A DNA stretch of 64,000 nucleotides, taken from NCBI RefSeq assembly GCF_003056305.1, contig NZ_PYVX01000001.1, positions 310,001 through 374,000 of the forward strand. The letters run 5' to 3'. Both the position numbers and the translations under genes were made by a program. Below are positions 9,542-17,716 of this stretch, piece after piece. Position 1 is the stretch's first letter, and every line of letters starts with the position of its first letter. The notes beneath the pieces were generated by a model, which did not search any database, was not told where the DNA came from, and saw only the letters and a list, made by a program, of their open reading frames with translations. This stretch comes from Halomonas denitrificans (GTDB lineage Bacteria; Pseudomonadota; Gammaproteobacteria; Pseudomonadales; Halomonadaceae).

Positions 9542-10821
9542 GGTCGCCCTATCGATTTCTCAGGGCCAAAGTTCTGAATACAGCCCACATGCACATTTTT
9601 TCCATAACCCTCACTCACGTTAATATAAGCCAACACCATGAGAGACAATGAAAAAGGAACACCATGATAAAACAGCCCATCAACCAAACTAAAAGCAAGA
9701 ATGGAGAGCATGAATAAATACATAAAAACAAGGTATTCAGAAGACCTTTTAACATAGATTGCAAGGAAGGATTTGCATATCAAAAACAAGGCAAGAACAG
9801 AGACCACAGACAACCCCAAAAAACCGAACTCAATCAAAACCTGGAAGATCAGACTATGGGGCTGAACAATATTGGCATCTATAACATTGTAATTATAAAA
9901 AGCTTCAGGCCCCAAGCCAAAAATCGGGGAAATCTGTGAAACCTCCCACGTAGCGCCCCATATAGCAAGCCTCCCTGAGGAAATCCCATTCATAGAATCC
10001 CTAGCGGAAGTGGAGACACTATCAAAAAGCATATGAGTTTCACCTGAAAGCAATAACAAAGAGGCCCCAAAAAGTAACCAAACCGCCATAGAGCCAGCTA
10101 ATGCGACAGCCTCTTTCCTGAAAGTCAGCATCAACAATACAATCAATACAAACGTTGCCGCTGCTTGTCCTCTCGCTCCCGTCCAGGCAGTCAAGAACCC
10201 AATCAAAACCATCAGAAATGCAAAAAACATGTAGCTAACAAAATTCTTCAAGTACGCCCAGCACAACAATCCCGTGAATATAAAAAGATCGTAATTAAAA
10301 TGACGTATGTGCCGATAGAGAGGCGGATGAGGTTTAACACTACCTTCCCAAGCAGCAGGATCACTTGAAAGCCAAACAATCAAAAAAACCACCAAGACAA
10401 TTAGCAACGAGAAACCTTTAATAAAAAAAACCTCTTTCAAACCCACTCTCTGCTCCTGCAGGTAAGCGACAAAAGAAAAGTAGAAGAAGAACTGCACTAT
10501 ATAGAAATAAAATCTATCTTCGCGAACCACCTCAACCCCTAAAAAAAACCAAGACAAAGCACAAATAAAAAATACACCGACAAGTAAAGTAGGCATAACC
10601 CACCGGCTTAGAAAGTGAGACATGCACTTTGACAGGCTCCGATAGTTAGCCAAGACAAAAACTAACTGCAACCCCATGACAATAACATTTATATCCCTTG
10701 ACGTATAAACCGAAGTCAGAAAAACCGGAACCACAATCGTCGCACACAGAAAAAACAAAGACACATAATTAAAGAACTCGCCATCGCCGTCTCGAACTTC
10801 TGAAAGAGATGCATTGCTCAT
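9538..10821 (-). CDS. O-antigen ligase (Wzy_C)-like membrane protein, candidate pilin glycosyltransferase
   Basis: A 427-residue polytopic membrane protein with about ten hydrophobic segments and a long periplasmic loop containing SSGRLAIW, FGLGPEAFYNYN and QPHSLIFQVLIEFGFLGL, the Wzy_C signature with its conserved Arg and His. The family moves lipid-linked glycans to lipid A (WaaL) or to protein (PglL, TfpO). Because it lies two genes downstream of pilA, as tfpO does after pilin in some Pseudomonas and Acinetobacter strains, pilin glycosylation is the best guess. The gene is strongly A+T-rich (21 G+C in the 60 bases at 9661-9720), unlike its neighbours, which suggests horizontal transfer. 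Confidence 0.8.
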   Translation of the reverse strand: MSNASLSEVRDGDGEFFNYVSLFFLCATIVVPVFLTSVYTSRDINVIVMGLQLVFVLANYRSLSKCMSHFLSRWVMPTLLVGVFFICALSWFFLGVEVVREDRFYFYIVQFFFYFSFVAYLQEQRVGLKEVFFIKGFSLLIVLVVFLIVWLSSDPAAWEGSVKPHPPLYRHIRHFNYDLFIFTGLLCWAYLKNFVSYMFFAFLMVLIGFLTAWTGARGQAAATFVLIVLLMLTFRKEAVALAGSMAVWLLFGASLLLLSGETHMLFDSVSTSARDSMNGISSGRLAIWGATWEVSQISPIFGLGPEAFYNYNVIDANIVQPHSLIFQVLIEFGFLGLSVVSVLALFLICKSFLAIYVKRSSEYLVFMYLFMLSILAFSLVDGLFYHGVPFSLSLMVLAYINVSEGYGKNVHVGCIQNFGPEKSIGRP

Positions 10822-10850
10822 AAAAAACTGTAGCCTCTTTAAGTTTTATT

Positions 10851-12278
10851 CTAGCTTTTTCCAGACTGAAGCATTATCCACGGCACAACCCTGGACTCGA
10901 AATGGTCCTCAAACTCTTCCCTATCAAACAGTCTAGGCTCATGATCGCCGACTACAACTACATCAACATCCTGCATTCCATCTTGAGACAAAAGCTTCGC
11001 AAGCGAGTCAAAAAACTGAGCATTCAACTTCAAGTTTCTACATGCCTCAGCGCTAGTAATTTGGTGTTTCTCGCAATCAAACCTATCAACAGATATATCA
11101 CGCGCATCGTAGGGCGAGTGACTATTCAATGTTAGCCAATAAAAGAAGCCTTTATCATTTTCTACAAAAAAATCTTCAACGTCGTCAACCATGTCAACGT
11201 CGCATGCTCCTGGAAAGGAGAAGCACCTGCGTGGCCAACTACGATCCTCAAAAAAAGTTACTTCATCGAAGCCAATTTTTGGATACCATACACCACGATC
11301 ATACATGGTACTACTAGCTCCATGCATGGCAGCAGTACTGTAACCGAGACTGCTTAACTTACGTGGCAGGCAATCTCTTGAAATCTCATCGGGTATCAAA
11401 CGCACATCATAGCCACTTGGCCGAAGACCACATAACTCTCTTAGCTCACCCTCAACGGTAGCACCCGAAAACTGAAAAATCCCCGAATCATAACTAAGAC
11501 CTCTCAAGGCCCTAAGGGGGCGTAAGATATCTTCCTGTATCTCAGGTTTATGAGGAACTCCCCAAGATTCTACGATGACGAATAGAAGTTGGTCACCAAG
11601 GGTTTCGTCATCACGATCAGACCATTGGGTTATCGCTCTTACCCCAACATAATTGGAAAAATCAGACTTTCCTGTTCGTACATTTGAAGCAAAACCTACC
11701 TGTCTGCTAGAGATAAGATAATCGAATTGACTTGCTGCAAAGAACTTCTCTGGCTTTCGATAAGTGCTTCTTCCGTCTGATAGCTGTGAGGCTGAAAAGT
11801 AACAACTACCAAACAGCACCATCGTTAGGAAAAAGCCACGGCGAGAGATTTTTGGCGCCATATAGAAATGCAAGGCCAACAAAACAACAGCTGAACAAAA
11901 AACTCCAGCAGCAACCACTTTATAATAAAGAGGAGCTAACAGAAAAAACTTGGAAAGGTAGACTACTTCTTCTAGTCTAAAAAATGGAAAAACCTGCCCG
12001 ATGAGTGCAAATATATCAGCAAGAAAAGCAACACTGACCAACAACACCCCTAAGTGCCACCACCCTAAAACAAATACTGACATCGTCAGCAAATAATCCA
12101 GATTCACTACTGGTCGAATCAAGGAATAATATTCTGCTGCGGCTAACAGAATTATGTTCGGCAAGAAAGCGGCTGCAGCCAAAATAGCAGCGCGTCGAAA
12201 CATCAATGAAAAAGATCTCAAGCGTATTTCCTTGAAAACAGGCTTGCTGTTGCGAAAAACATAAATAACGGCCGACAT
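10851..12278 (-). CDS. Membrane-anchored sulfatase-fold protein (LtaS/EptA-type phosphotransferase)
   Basis: A 475-residue protein with about five N-terminal membrane helices and a periplasmic alkaline-phosphatase/sulfatase domain. Visible metal-site elements are FVIVESWG, SGATVEGELRELCG (Thr of GATVEGE as predicted nucleophile), LTLNSHSPYD and VVVGDHEPR. Such enzymes transfer phosphoethanolamine or phosphoglycerol to lipid A, glycans or, in Neisseria (PptA/PptB), to pilin. Its position 66 bp after pilA makes pilin or pilus-glycan modification attractive. Start ATG 12278 has a poor ribosome site and lies between two copies of CGGCCG that could pair. The gene is A+T-rich like its downstream neighbour. 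Confidence 0.78.
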   Translation of the reverse strand: MSAVIYVFRNSKPVFKEIRLRSFSLMFRRAAILAAAAFLPNIILLAAAEYYSLIRPVVNLDYLLTMSVFVLGWWHLGVLLVSVAFLADIFALIGQVFPFFRLEEVVYLSKFFLLAPLYYKVVAAGVFCSAVVLLALHFYMAPKISRRGFFLTMVLFGSCYFSASQLSDGRSTYRKPEKFFAASQFDYLISSRQVGFASNVRTGKSDFSNYVGVRAITQWSDRDDETLGDQLLFVIVESWGVPHKPEIQEDILRPLRALRGLSYDSGIFQFSGATVEGELRELCGLRPSGYDVRLIPDEISRDCLPRKLSSLGYSTAAMHGASSTMYDRGVWYPKIGFDEVTFFEDRSWPRRCFSFPGACDVDMVDDVEDFFVENDKGFFYWLTLNSHSPYDARDISVDRFDCEKHQITSAEACRNLKLNAQFFDSLAKLLSQDGMQDVDVVVVGDHEPRLFDREEFEDHFESRVVPWIMLQSGKS

Positions 12279-12344
12279 AACTGCCGGCCGCTAAAATCGA
12301 CTTGATGGAAAAGATCAATCCATTAATCTTTTGGCAAGCTCATG

Positions 12345-12854
12345 CTAGCTTCCTGCACCGCATCCATCAGGACGGTACTGCACATCAACATCTGTTGTAC
12401 ACTCCCAGCCGGCATCAGTACGCTCATACTTGATAACAGGATCTCCGCCACCAGTCAATGCTAACTGTGGTGCATACTGTTTATCCGTACCCACCCCAAA
12501 TTGATAAACTATACTTATGTAACCACCTGTTGCAGGCACACCAGTAGCAGGATCAAAGGCCAAAGTGCCATACGCTTGATCAGCTACAACTCCGACATAT
12601 CTTGTATCTCCCGTTTGATCGCTAGAATTGAAAGAAAGATTGTAACCTCTATTTACAAAGTCATCAGCTTGGGTCAACACCCCTCTAATTGTGGCCTGTG
12701 CGTTACTCATTTGACTTCTGGCTATATAGTCTTGGTACCGCGGAATCGCGATTGCCGCCAGAATCCCGATGATCGCCACCACGATCAGCAGTTCGATCAG
12801 GGTAAAACCGCCCTGCCCGGTCTTGACGTACTTCTGCATGCCCTGTCGTTTCAT
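12345..12854 (-). CDS. pilA: Type IV major pilin PilA
   Basis: The N-terminus has the class III prepilin signal [24 protein letters not shown] followed by RYQDY; cleavage before Phe and methylation are expected, with Glu5 of the mature protein conserved. The mature part is about 150 residues and ends with a two-cysteine loop ([14 protein letters not shown]), the usual C-terminal disulfide region. ATG 12854 was preferred because AAGGGG lies seven bases upstream; ATG 12839 gives a shorter leader. The conserved start is G+C-rich, whereas the variable C-terminal part (from about 12700 down) shifts to A+T-rich, consistent with cassette exchange at the pilin 3' half. It faces pilB-pilC divergently. 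Confidence 0.95.
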   Translation of the reverse strand: MKRQGMQKYVKTGQGGFTLIELLIVVAIIGILAAIAIPRYQDYIARSQMSNAQATIRGVLTQADDFVNRGYNLSFNSSDQTGDTRYVGVVADQAYGTLAFDPATGVPATGGYISIVYQFGVGTDKQYAPQLALTGGGDPVIKYERTDAGWECTTDVDVQYRPDGCGAGS

Positions 12855-12875
12855 GACCCTGCCCCTTGCTCCTTT

Positions 12876-12967
12876 CCGCCGTGGCCGATGCCTATTGGTA
12901 TGCAGGCCCGTGCGGGTTTCACGTGAGGCGGCTAGTCCAGGCATCTCAGCCTTTCGCCAGCCACCGG
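12876..12967 (-). promoter_or_regulatory. Structured 5' leader of pilA, class unknown
   Basis: On the minus strand the leader is closed by CCGGTGGC (12967-12960) pairing with GCCACGGCGG (12885-12876), with GTGGC/GCCAC perfect. Inside are nested helices GGCT/AGCC and AGGC/GCCT and a further GC-rich arm. It starts within a few bases of the transcription start predicted from 12979-13007 and ends just before the ribosome site. It does not match GEMM (c-di-GMP), TPP, cobalamin or FMN cores. Confidence 0.4.
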
Positions 12968-12978
12968 TATCATCAGGC

Positions 12979-13007
12979 GTCATACCGCCTGCTAAAAGTT
13001 ACATTAA
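12979..13007 (-). promoter_or_regulatory. pilA: Predicted sigma-70-type promoter of pilA
   Basis: On the minus strand TTAATG and TATGAC are separated by 17 bp. Transcription would begin near 12972, giving a leader of about 118 nt. No convincing sigma-54 site was seen in the 355-bp divergent region, although many pilA genes use one. Confidence 0.4.
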
Positions 13008-13209
13008 TTTACGCACCGCAACCCTGCAAGCGTCAGTGTATCCCAGCGGTGAGTGAACATCAGAAATTTCAGCCATAAGGATGAGCCAAAACATGAGCAA
13101 AAAGCGGAGCGAGCATGACGCGGCGCTGGGCGGGCACTGGCCACAGGGGCTAGAATCAGCTAAGCCAGTGAACTTCATCTGTCCTTTCCCTGCGACACCA
13201 TGAGGCGCC

Positions 13210-15006
13210 ATGAACGACTATCGCCCCCCGTCCCCCGAACGCCACCCGAGCCCGCCGGAAGCCGGCCCCTCGCCGCTGCATGGGGCCACCCAGCGCAGCG
13301 GGCTTCGAGGCCTGGCGCGTCGTCTGGTGGCCGATGGCCTGCTGAGCGAAGCGGCGGCGGTGCGCGCGGAGGCCGAAGCCCGCGAGGCGGAGCTGTCACT
13401 GCTCGCCCACCTGATCGAAACGGGGATGGTGCCCGCCCGCCAGGCCACGCTGACCGCCGCCTGGGAGTACGGGCTGCCAATCATCGATCTCGATGCCCTG
13501 CGCTTGGAGAGCCTGCCGCCGGCCAAGGACTACCCGGACAAGATCCTGCGCCGGCTGGGGGTGCTGCCGCTGGTACGCCACGGCCATCGCCTCACCGTCG
13601 CGGTGCCCTACCCCTCCACGCTGGCGCTGCTCGATGAGCTCCAGTTCGCCACTGGCCTGACGCTCGAGGGAGTGCTCGCGCCGATAGACCAGCTGCGCCC
13701 GGTGCTGGAGAGCTACCTCGCCAGCAGCGAGCGCAGCATGCTCGACGATCTCGCCAACGTCGACGATGCCGTGGGGGAGCTTGCCTACGACGAGGGTGTA
13801 GTCGACGCCACGGACGAACAGGCCGCAGTGGCCGCCGCCGGCGACGATGCGCCCATCGTCAAGTTCGTCAACAAGATCCTGCTCGATGCCATCAACCGCG
13901 GCGCCTCGGACATTCACTTCGAGCCCTATGAGACCAGCTATCGGGTGCGCTTTCGCATCGACGGCATCCTTCACGACGTGGCCCATCCGCCCTTCGCCAT
14001 GCGCTCGCGCATCTCGGCGCGCCTCAAGGTGATGTCGCGGCTCGATATCTCGGAGCGCCGGCTCCCCCAGGACGGCGCCATCAAGCTCAAGCTCTCCAGC
14101 ACGCGCTCCATCGACTTTCGCGTCAACTCCCTGCCCACGGTCTACGGCGAGAAGGTGGTACTGCGGATCCTCGATCCCGGCTCGGCGCAGCTCGGCATCG
14201 AACAGCTCGGCTTCACTCCCGAGCAGCGCGCCATGTACGAGAGCGTGCTTGACTCACCCCAGGGCATGATCCTCGTCACCGGCCCCACCGGCAGCGGCAA
14301 GACCGTCTCCCTCTATACCGGCATCAACATCCTCAATCAGGTGGAGCGAAACATCTGCACCGCCGAGGACCCGGTGGAGATCAAGGTGCCGGGCGTCAAC
14401 CAGGTCAACGTGCTGCCCAAGATCGGCCTGACCTTCGCCAGCGCCCTGCGCGCCTTCCTTCGCCAGGACCCGGACGTGGTAATGGTGGGCGAGATCCGCG
14501 ACCTGGAGACCGCCGAGATCGCCGTCAAGGCCTCCCAGACCGGCCACCTGGTGCTCTCCACCGTGCACACCAACTCGGCGGCGGAGACCCTGACCCGCCT
14601 GGCCAACATGGGCGTGGCACCCTTCAATATCGCGAGCTCCGTCAGCCTGATCATCGCCCAGCGCCTGGCGCGCCGGCTCTGCCAGCGCTGCAAGCAGCCG
14701 GCGGAGATTCCCCGCGAGGCGCTGCTCGCCCAGGGTTTCACCGAGGACGAGGTGGCCAGCGCCACCATCTACGAGCCGGTGGGCTGCCAGCACTGCACCC
14801 AGGGCTTCAAGGGGCGCGTCGGCATCTATGAGGTGGTGCCGATCAGTGACGCCATGAGCCACCTGATCATGACCCAGGGCAACTCCCGGGACTTCGACGC
14901 CCAGGCCCGCCAGGAGGGTCATCCGGACCTGCGCCGCAGCGGGATCCTCAAGGTGATGCAGGGGTTGACCAGCCTGGCCGAGGTGAACCGGGTCACCAAA
15001 GACTGA
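13210..15006 (+). CDS. pilB: Type IV pilus assembly ATPase PilB
   Basis: The hexameric extension ATPase at the inner-membrane base of the type IV pilus. The 598-residue protein has an MshE/GspE N-terminal domain, Walker A GPTGSGKT (about 358-365), the Asp box and Walker B around RQDPDVVMVGEIRD, the His box GHLVLSTVHTN, and the C-terminal zinc tetracysteine motif CQRCKQ...CQHCTQGFKGR. ATG 13210 is the only start consistent with the family. It is divergent from pilA and 44 bp upstream of pilC, the common pilA<>pilBC arrangement. Confidence 0.96.
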   Translation: MNDYRPPSPERHPSPPEAGPSPLHGATQRSGLRGLARRLVADGLLSEAAAVRAEAEAREAELSLLAHLIETGMVPARQATLTAAWEYGLPIIDLDALRLESLPPAKDYPDKILRRLGVLPLVRHGHRLTVAVPYPSTLALLDELQFATGLTLEGVLAPIDQLRPVLESYLASSERSMLDDLANVDDAVGELAYDEGVVDATDEQAAVAAAGDDAPIVKFVNKILLDAINRGASDIHFEPYETSYRVRFRIDGILHDVAHPPFAMRSRISARLKVMSRLDISERRLPQDGAIKLKLSSTRSIDFRVNSLPTVYGEKVVLRILDPGSAQLGIEQLGFTPEQRAMYESVLDSPQGMILVTGPTGSGKTVSLYTGINILNQVERNICTAEDPVEIKVPGVNQVNVLPKIGLTFASALRAFLRQDPDVVMVGEIRDLETAEIAVKASQTGHLVLSTVHTNSAAETLTRLANMGVAPFNIASSVSLIIAQRLARRLCQRCKQPAEIPREALLAQGFTEDEVASATIYEPVGCQHCTQGFKGRVGIYEVVPISDAMSHLIMTQGNSRDFDAQARQEGHPDLRRSGILKVMQGLTSLAEVNRVTKD

Positions 15007-15050
15007 CATAACGACCATAACGACAACGCGACGCAGGGATGGACCACACG

Positions 15051-16289
15051 ATGAACATGGCGACTCAGCCCTTGCGCAAGGGGCAGAAAACCAAGCTCTA
15101 TCGCTGGCGGTGGACCGGAAAGGGCCCCAATGGGCGCAAGGTCGGCGGCGAGATCATCGCGCCCAAGCGGGCCGAGGTGGAACGCGTACTCGCCGGGCAG
15201 AACATCATCGTCAAGCAGGTCCGTCGCAAGGGCGGCTTCGGCGGCGGCATGGGCAAGATCAAGCCGCGGGACATCATGCTCTTCGCCCGCCAGATGGCCA
15301 CCATGATCCGTGCCGGCGTGCCCGTTCTGCAGGCCTTCCAGGTGGTGGCGGAAAGCCTCAAGAAGCCGGCGATGAGCGCGCTGGTCCAGGAGCTGATGAA
15401 CGACGTGGCCGCGGGCGCCAGCTTCTCCGAGGCGCTCAAGCGCCATCCCGAGCACTTCGACCGCCTGTTCGCCAACCTGGTGGAGGCCGGCGAGCAGTCG
15501 GGCTCGCTGGACCACATGCTGGAGCGGGTGGCGACCTACAAGGAGAAGGTCGAGTCGCTCAAGAGCCGTGTCAAGAAGGCGCTCTGGTACCCGGCCGCGG
15601 TCATCGTGGTCGCCATCGCCGTCACCGCCCTGCTGCTGATCAAGGTAGTCCCGCAGTTCGAGAGCCTGTTCCACGGGTTTGGCGCCGAACTGCCCGCCAT
15701 GACGCGCATGACCATCGCGATGTCGGAATTCGCCCAGCAGTACTGGTGGTGGGGGCTGCTCGGGGTCGCGGGCTTCATCTTCCTGCTGCGCGGCGGCATG
15801 AAGAAGTCCGAGGCGTTTCGCTTTCGCATGCATCGTCTGGCGCTGCGCATCCCGGTGATCGGCGACATCCTCGACAAGTCCGCCGTGGCCCGCTATTCGC
15901 GCACCCTGGCCACCACCTTCGGCGCCGGCGTACCGCTGGTCGAGGCGCTGGAAACCGCCGAGGGCGCGGCGGGCAACATGGTCTACGAGCGGGCCATCGC
16001 CCAGATCCGCGAGGACGTGGCCACCGGCCAGCAGCTGCACTTCGCCATGCGCCTCACCGAGCAGTTCCCGCCGCTGGCGGTGCAGATGGTGGGCATCGGC
16101 GAGGAGGCGGGGTCGCTTGACGCCATGCTCAACCGCGTGGCGGACTACTACGAGGAGGAGGTCGACAACAAGGTCGATACCCTGACCTCGCTGCTCGAGC
16201 CCTTCATAATCGTCATCCTCGGCGTGCTGGTCGGCGGCCTGGTGATCTCGATGTACCTGCCGATCTTCGAACTGGGTAGCGTGATCTGA
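15051..16289 (+). CDS. pilC: Type IV pilus inner-membrane platform protein PilC
   Basis: This polytopic GspF-family protein anchors PilB and organises pilin addition. It shows two homologous cytoplasmic helical domains (IMLFARQMATMIRAGVPVLQAF and YSRTLATTFGAGVPLVEALE) with three membrane helices, and ends with the usual LLEPFIIVILGVLVGGLVISMYLPIFELGSVI pattern. ATG 15051 is preferred because GGGATGG lies at a proper distance upstream; ATG 15039 would sit on that site. The prepilin peptidase gene pilD, which usually follows pilC, is absent here: the next gene is on the other strand. Confidence 0.95.
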   Translation: MNMATQPLRKGQKTKLYRWRWTGKGPNGRKVGGEIIAPKRAEVERVLAGQNIIVKQVRRKGGFGGGMGKIKPRDIMLFARQMATMIRAGVPVLQAFQVVAESLKKPAMSALVQELMNDVAAGASFSEALKRHPEHFDRLFANLVEAGEQSGSLDHMLERVATYKEKVESLKSRVKKALWYPAAVIVVAIAVTALLLIKVVPQFESLFHGFGAELPAMTRMTIAMSEFAQQYWWWGLLGVAGFIFLLRGGMKKSEAFRFRMHRLALRIPVIGDILDKSAVARYSRTLATTFGAGVPLVEALETAEGAAGNMVYERAIAQIREDVATGQQLHFAMRLTEQFPPLAVQMVGIGEEAGSLDAMLNRVADYYEEEVDNKVDTLTSLLEPFIIVILGVLVGGLVISMYLPIFELGSVI

Positions 16290-16292
16290 TCG

Positions 16293-16811
16293 TCAGTCGT
16301 GCAGCCACACCGGGGTGCCCGGTACGGCGATGTCGAAGAGTGCCAGCAGGTCATCATCGCGCAGGCGAACGCAGCCGTGGGAGCGGGCCACCCCCATGGG
16401 CTCGCTCGGCGGTGTGCCGTGCAGGTAGATGTAGCGGCGCTGGGTATCTACCCGGCCGCCGCGATTGCGCCCGGGCTCAAGCCCGCCTAGCCAGAGAATG
16501 CGGGTGAGGATCCAGTCGCGCCCCGGGTGCTCCGCGGCCAGGGCCTTGGAGTAGACCTCGCCGGTAGGCCGACGCCCGCGATAGACGGTACCCGGCGGCT
16601 GGCCCGCGCCGATTGCGGCGCGAATGGTGTGCCAGCCCAGCGGCGTCGCCCCGCTGCCCTCCTCCTCCCCGGTGCCGTTGCCCCCCGTGGAGACCTCGCA
16701 CGTCCACTGCAACTCGCGCCCCCGCCAGACGCAGAGCCGCTGGGCGGCGGTATCGATCTCCAGCCACAGGCCGTCTTCCGGCGGCAGCTCGGCCAGCACT
16801 GGCGTGCGCAT
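16293..16811 (-). CDS. L,D-transpeptidase (YkuD-fold) family protein
   Basis: A 172-residue protein with the YkuD catalytic signature, His in YLHGTP and SHGCVRLRDDDL about 15 residues later with the nucleophilic Cys. Such enzymes form 3-3 cross-links in peptidoglycan or attach proteins to it. No signal peptide or membrane helix is visible at the N-terminus, which is odd for a periplasmic enzyme; it may be exported another way or act on cytoplasmic muropeptides. Its ATG overlaps the stop of psrA by one base (TGATG), so the two are coupled and should share fatty-acid-responsive control. Confidence 0.8.
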   Translation of the reverse strand: MRTPVLAELPPEDGLWLEIDTAAQRLCVWRGRELQWTCEVSTGGNGTGEEEGSGATPLGWHTIRAAIGAGQPPGTVYRGRRPTGEVYSKALAAEHPGRDWILTRILWLGGLEPGRNRGGRVDTQRRYIYLHGTPPSEPMGVARSHGCVRLRDDDLLALFDIAVPGTPVWLHD

Positions 16812-17479
16812 CAGCCCACCTCCCGCTGGGGCGGAAGCGCCTCGGGCAGCGGCGCGTTCATCGCCGCCACCACCACCGGGCGCAGGCGACGGACCAGGTC
16901 GCGCACGCCGACGTGCTCTCCGTAGTCCTGCTCGGCGATGTCGCGCAGAGCATCGAGCCCCGAGAGCGTGAAGATCACCGTGCCGAGCATGAAATGCAGC
17001 CGCCAGAAACGCTCGGCGTCGGGCAGCTCGGGGGTGGCCAGGCGCACCAGCTCGGTGAAGCGGGTGAAGGCGCTGCCGTACTCCTCCTGGATATAGCGCC
17101 TCAGGTGACCCTGGGCCTGGCTGTAGGCGAGCCCCAGCAGGCGCATGAACACCTTCAGGCTGTTGCGCTCTGCCGGCACCTCCAGCACGCAGCGCGCCAT
17201 GGTCTCCAGGAGTTCCTCCAGCGGAATGACGCTGCCCGCGTGTCGCGCCTCGAGCTCGTCGAGGGCGGTGTGGAAGCGCTCGGTGAAAGGGGTGAGATAG
17301 CGGGCGAACACCGCCTGGATCAGCGACTTCTTGGAGCCGAAGTGATAGTTCACCGCGGCGAGATTGACCTTGGCCTTGCTGGTGATGTTGCGCAGCGAAG
17401 TCTCGGCGAAACCACGCTCGGCGAACAGCACCTCGGCGGTGTCGAGGATGCGCGTGACGGTGTCGGGCTGCTGGGCCAT
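16811..17479 (-). CDS. psrA: TetR-family regulator PsrA
   Basis: A 222-residue repressor whose N-terminus (FAERGFAETSLRNITSKA, then VNLAAVNYHFGSKK) closely follows Pseudomonas PsrA, a fatty-acid sensor controlling beta-oxidation genes and rpoS. Two other points agree: lexA lies next to it, as in Pseudomonas, and a perfect PsrA-type operator lies 20 bp upstream at 17499-17512. ATG 17479 is chosen because GGAG lies eight bases upstream; a GTG at 17491 would add four residues. It is followed without a gap by an L,D-transpeptidase gene. Confidence 0.88.
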   Translation of the reverse strand: MAQQPDTVTRILDTAEVLFAERGFAETSLRNITSKAKVNLAAVNYHFGSKKSLIQAVFARYLTPFTERFHTALDELEARHAGSVIPLEELLETMARCVLEVPAERNSLKVFMRLLGLAYSQAQGHLRRYIQEEYGSAFTRFTELVRLATPELPDAERFWRLHFMLGTVIFTLSGLDALRDIAEQDYGEHVGVRDLVRRLRPVVVAAMNAPLPEALPPQREVG

Positions 17480-17498
17480 GGGCGGCTCCACGTGATTG

Positions 17499-17512
17499 GA
17501 AACAATTGTTTG
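17499..17512 (-). promoter_or_regulatory. psrA: PsrA operator
   Basis: GAAAC-AATT-GTTTG fits the published PsrA box (G/CAAAC, 2-4 bases, GTTTG/C). Placed just before the psrA start, it is the expected autorepression site. Confidence 0.75.
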
Positions 17513-17634
17513 AATCTAGCAGGAGTCTATGACAGACAAGGGGATGGCTCAATGCCGCCAAGGTCGGGGCGTTTGAAACGCCGACAAGAGCGCGCACACC
17601 CTCGCTGGATGATCAACCGACGCACATGCTTTTA

Positions 17635-17667
17635 CTGGATGTAAAGACATGCTGTATACTTGACCAG
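17635..17667 (+). promoter_or_regulatory. lexA: LexA boxes before lexA
   Basis: CTG-N10-CAG at 17652-17667 (CTGTATACTTGACCAG) matches the proteobacterial LexA box. A second, degenerate copy, CTG-N10-CAT, lies at 17635-17650. Paired boxes before lexA are typical of autoregulation. They lie 50-80 bp before the start codon at 17717. Confidence 0.75.
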
Positions 17668-17716
17668 ACGCGTGACGATGGCATCGTCCCCCACGGTTAC
17701 AGACCCCGGAGGTCCC

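Noticed and set aside
12855..12983. N-terminal extension of PilA from ATG 12983
   Set aside because: The added residues are Arg-rich without prepilin character, the start would overlap the predicted -10 element, and a good ribosome site precedes ATG 12854.
12855..13209. Sigma-54 promoter and c-di-GMP (GEMM) riboswitch for pilA
   Set aside because: No GG-N10-GC element at proper spacing was found on the minus strand, and the leader lacks the GEMM sequences CACGCACAGGGCAAACC and GGGACGCAAAGCC.
16290..16811. pilD downstream of pilC
   Set aside because: The next gene is an L,D-transpeptidase on the opposite strand; no prepilin peptidase motifs occur in the window.
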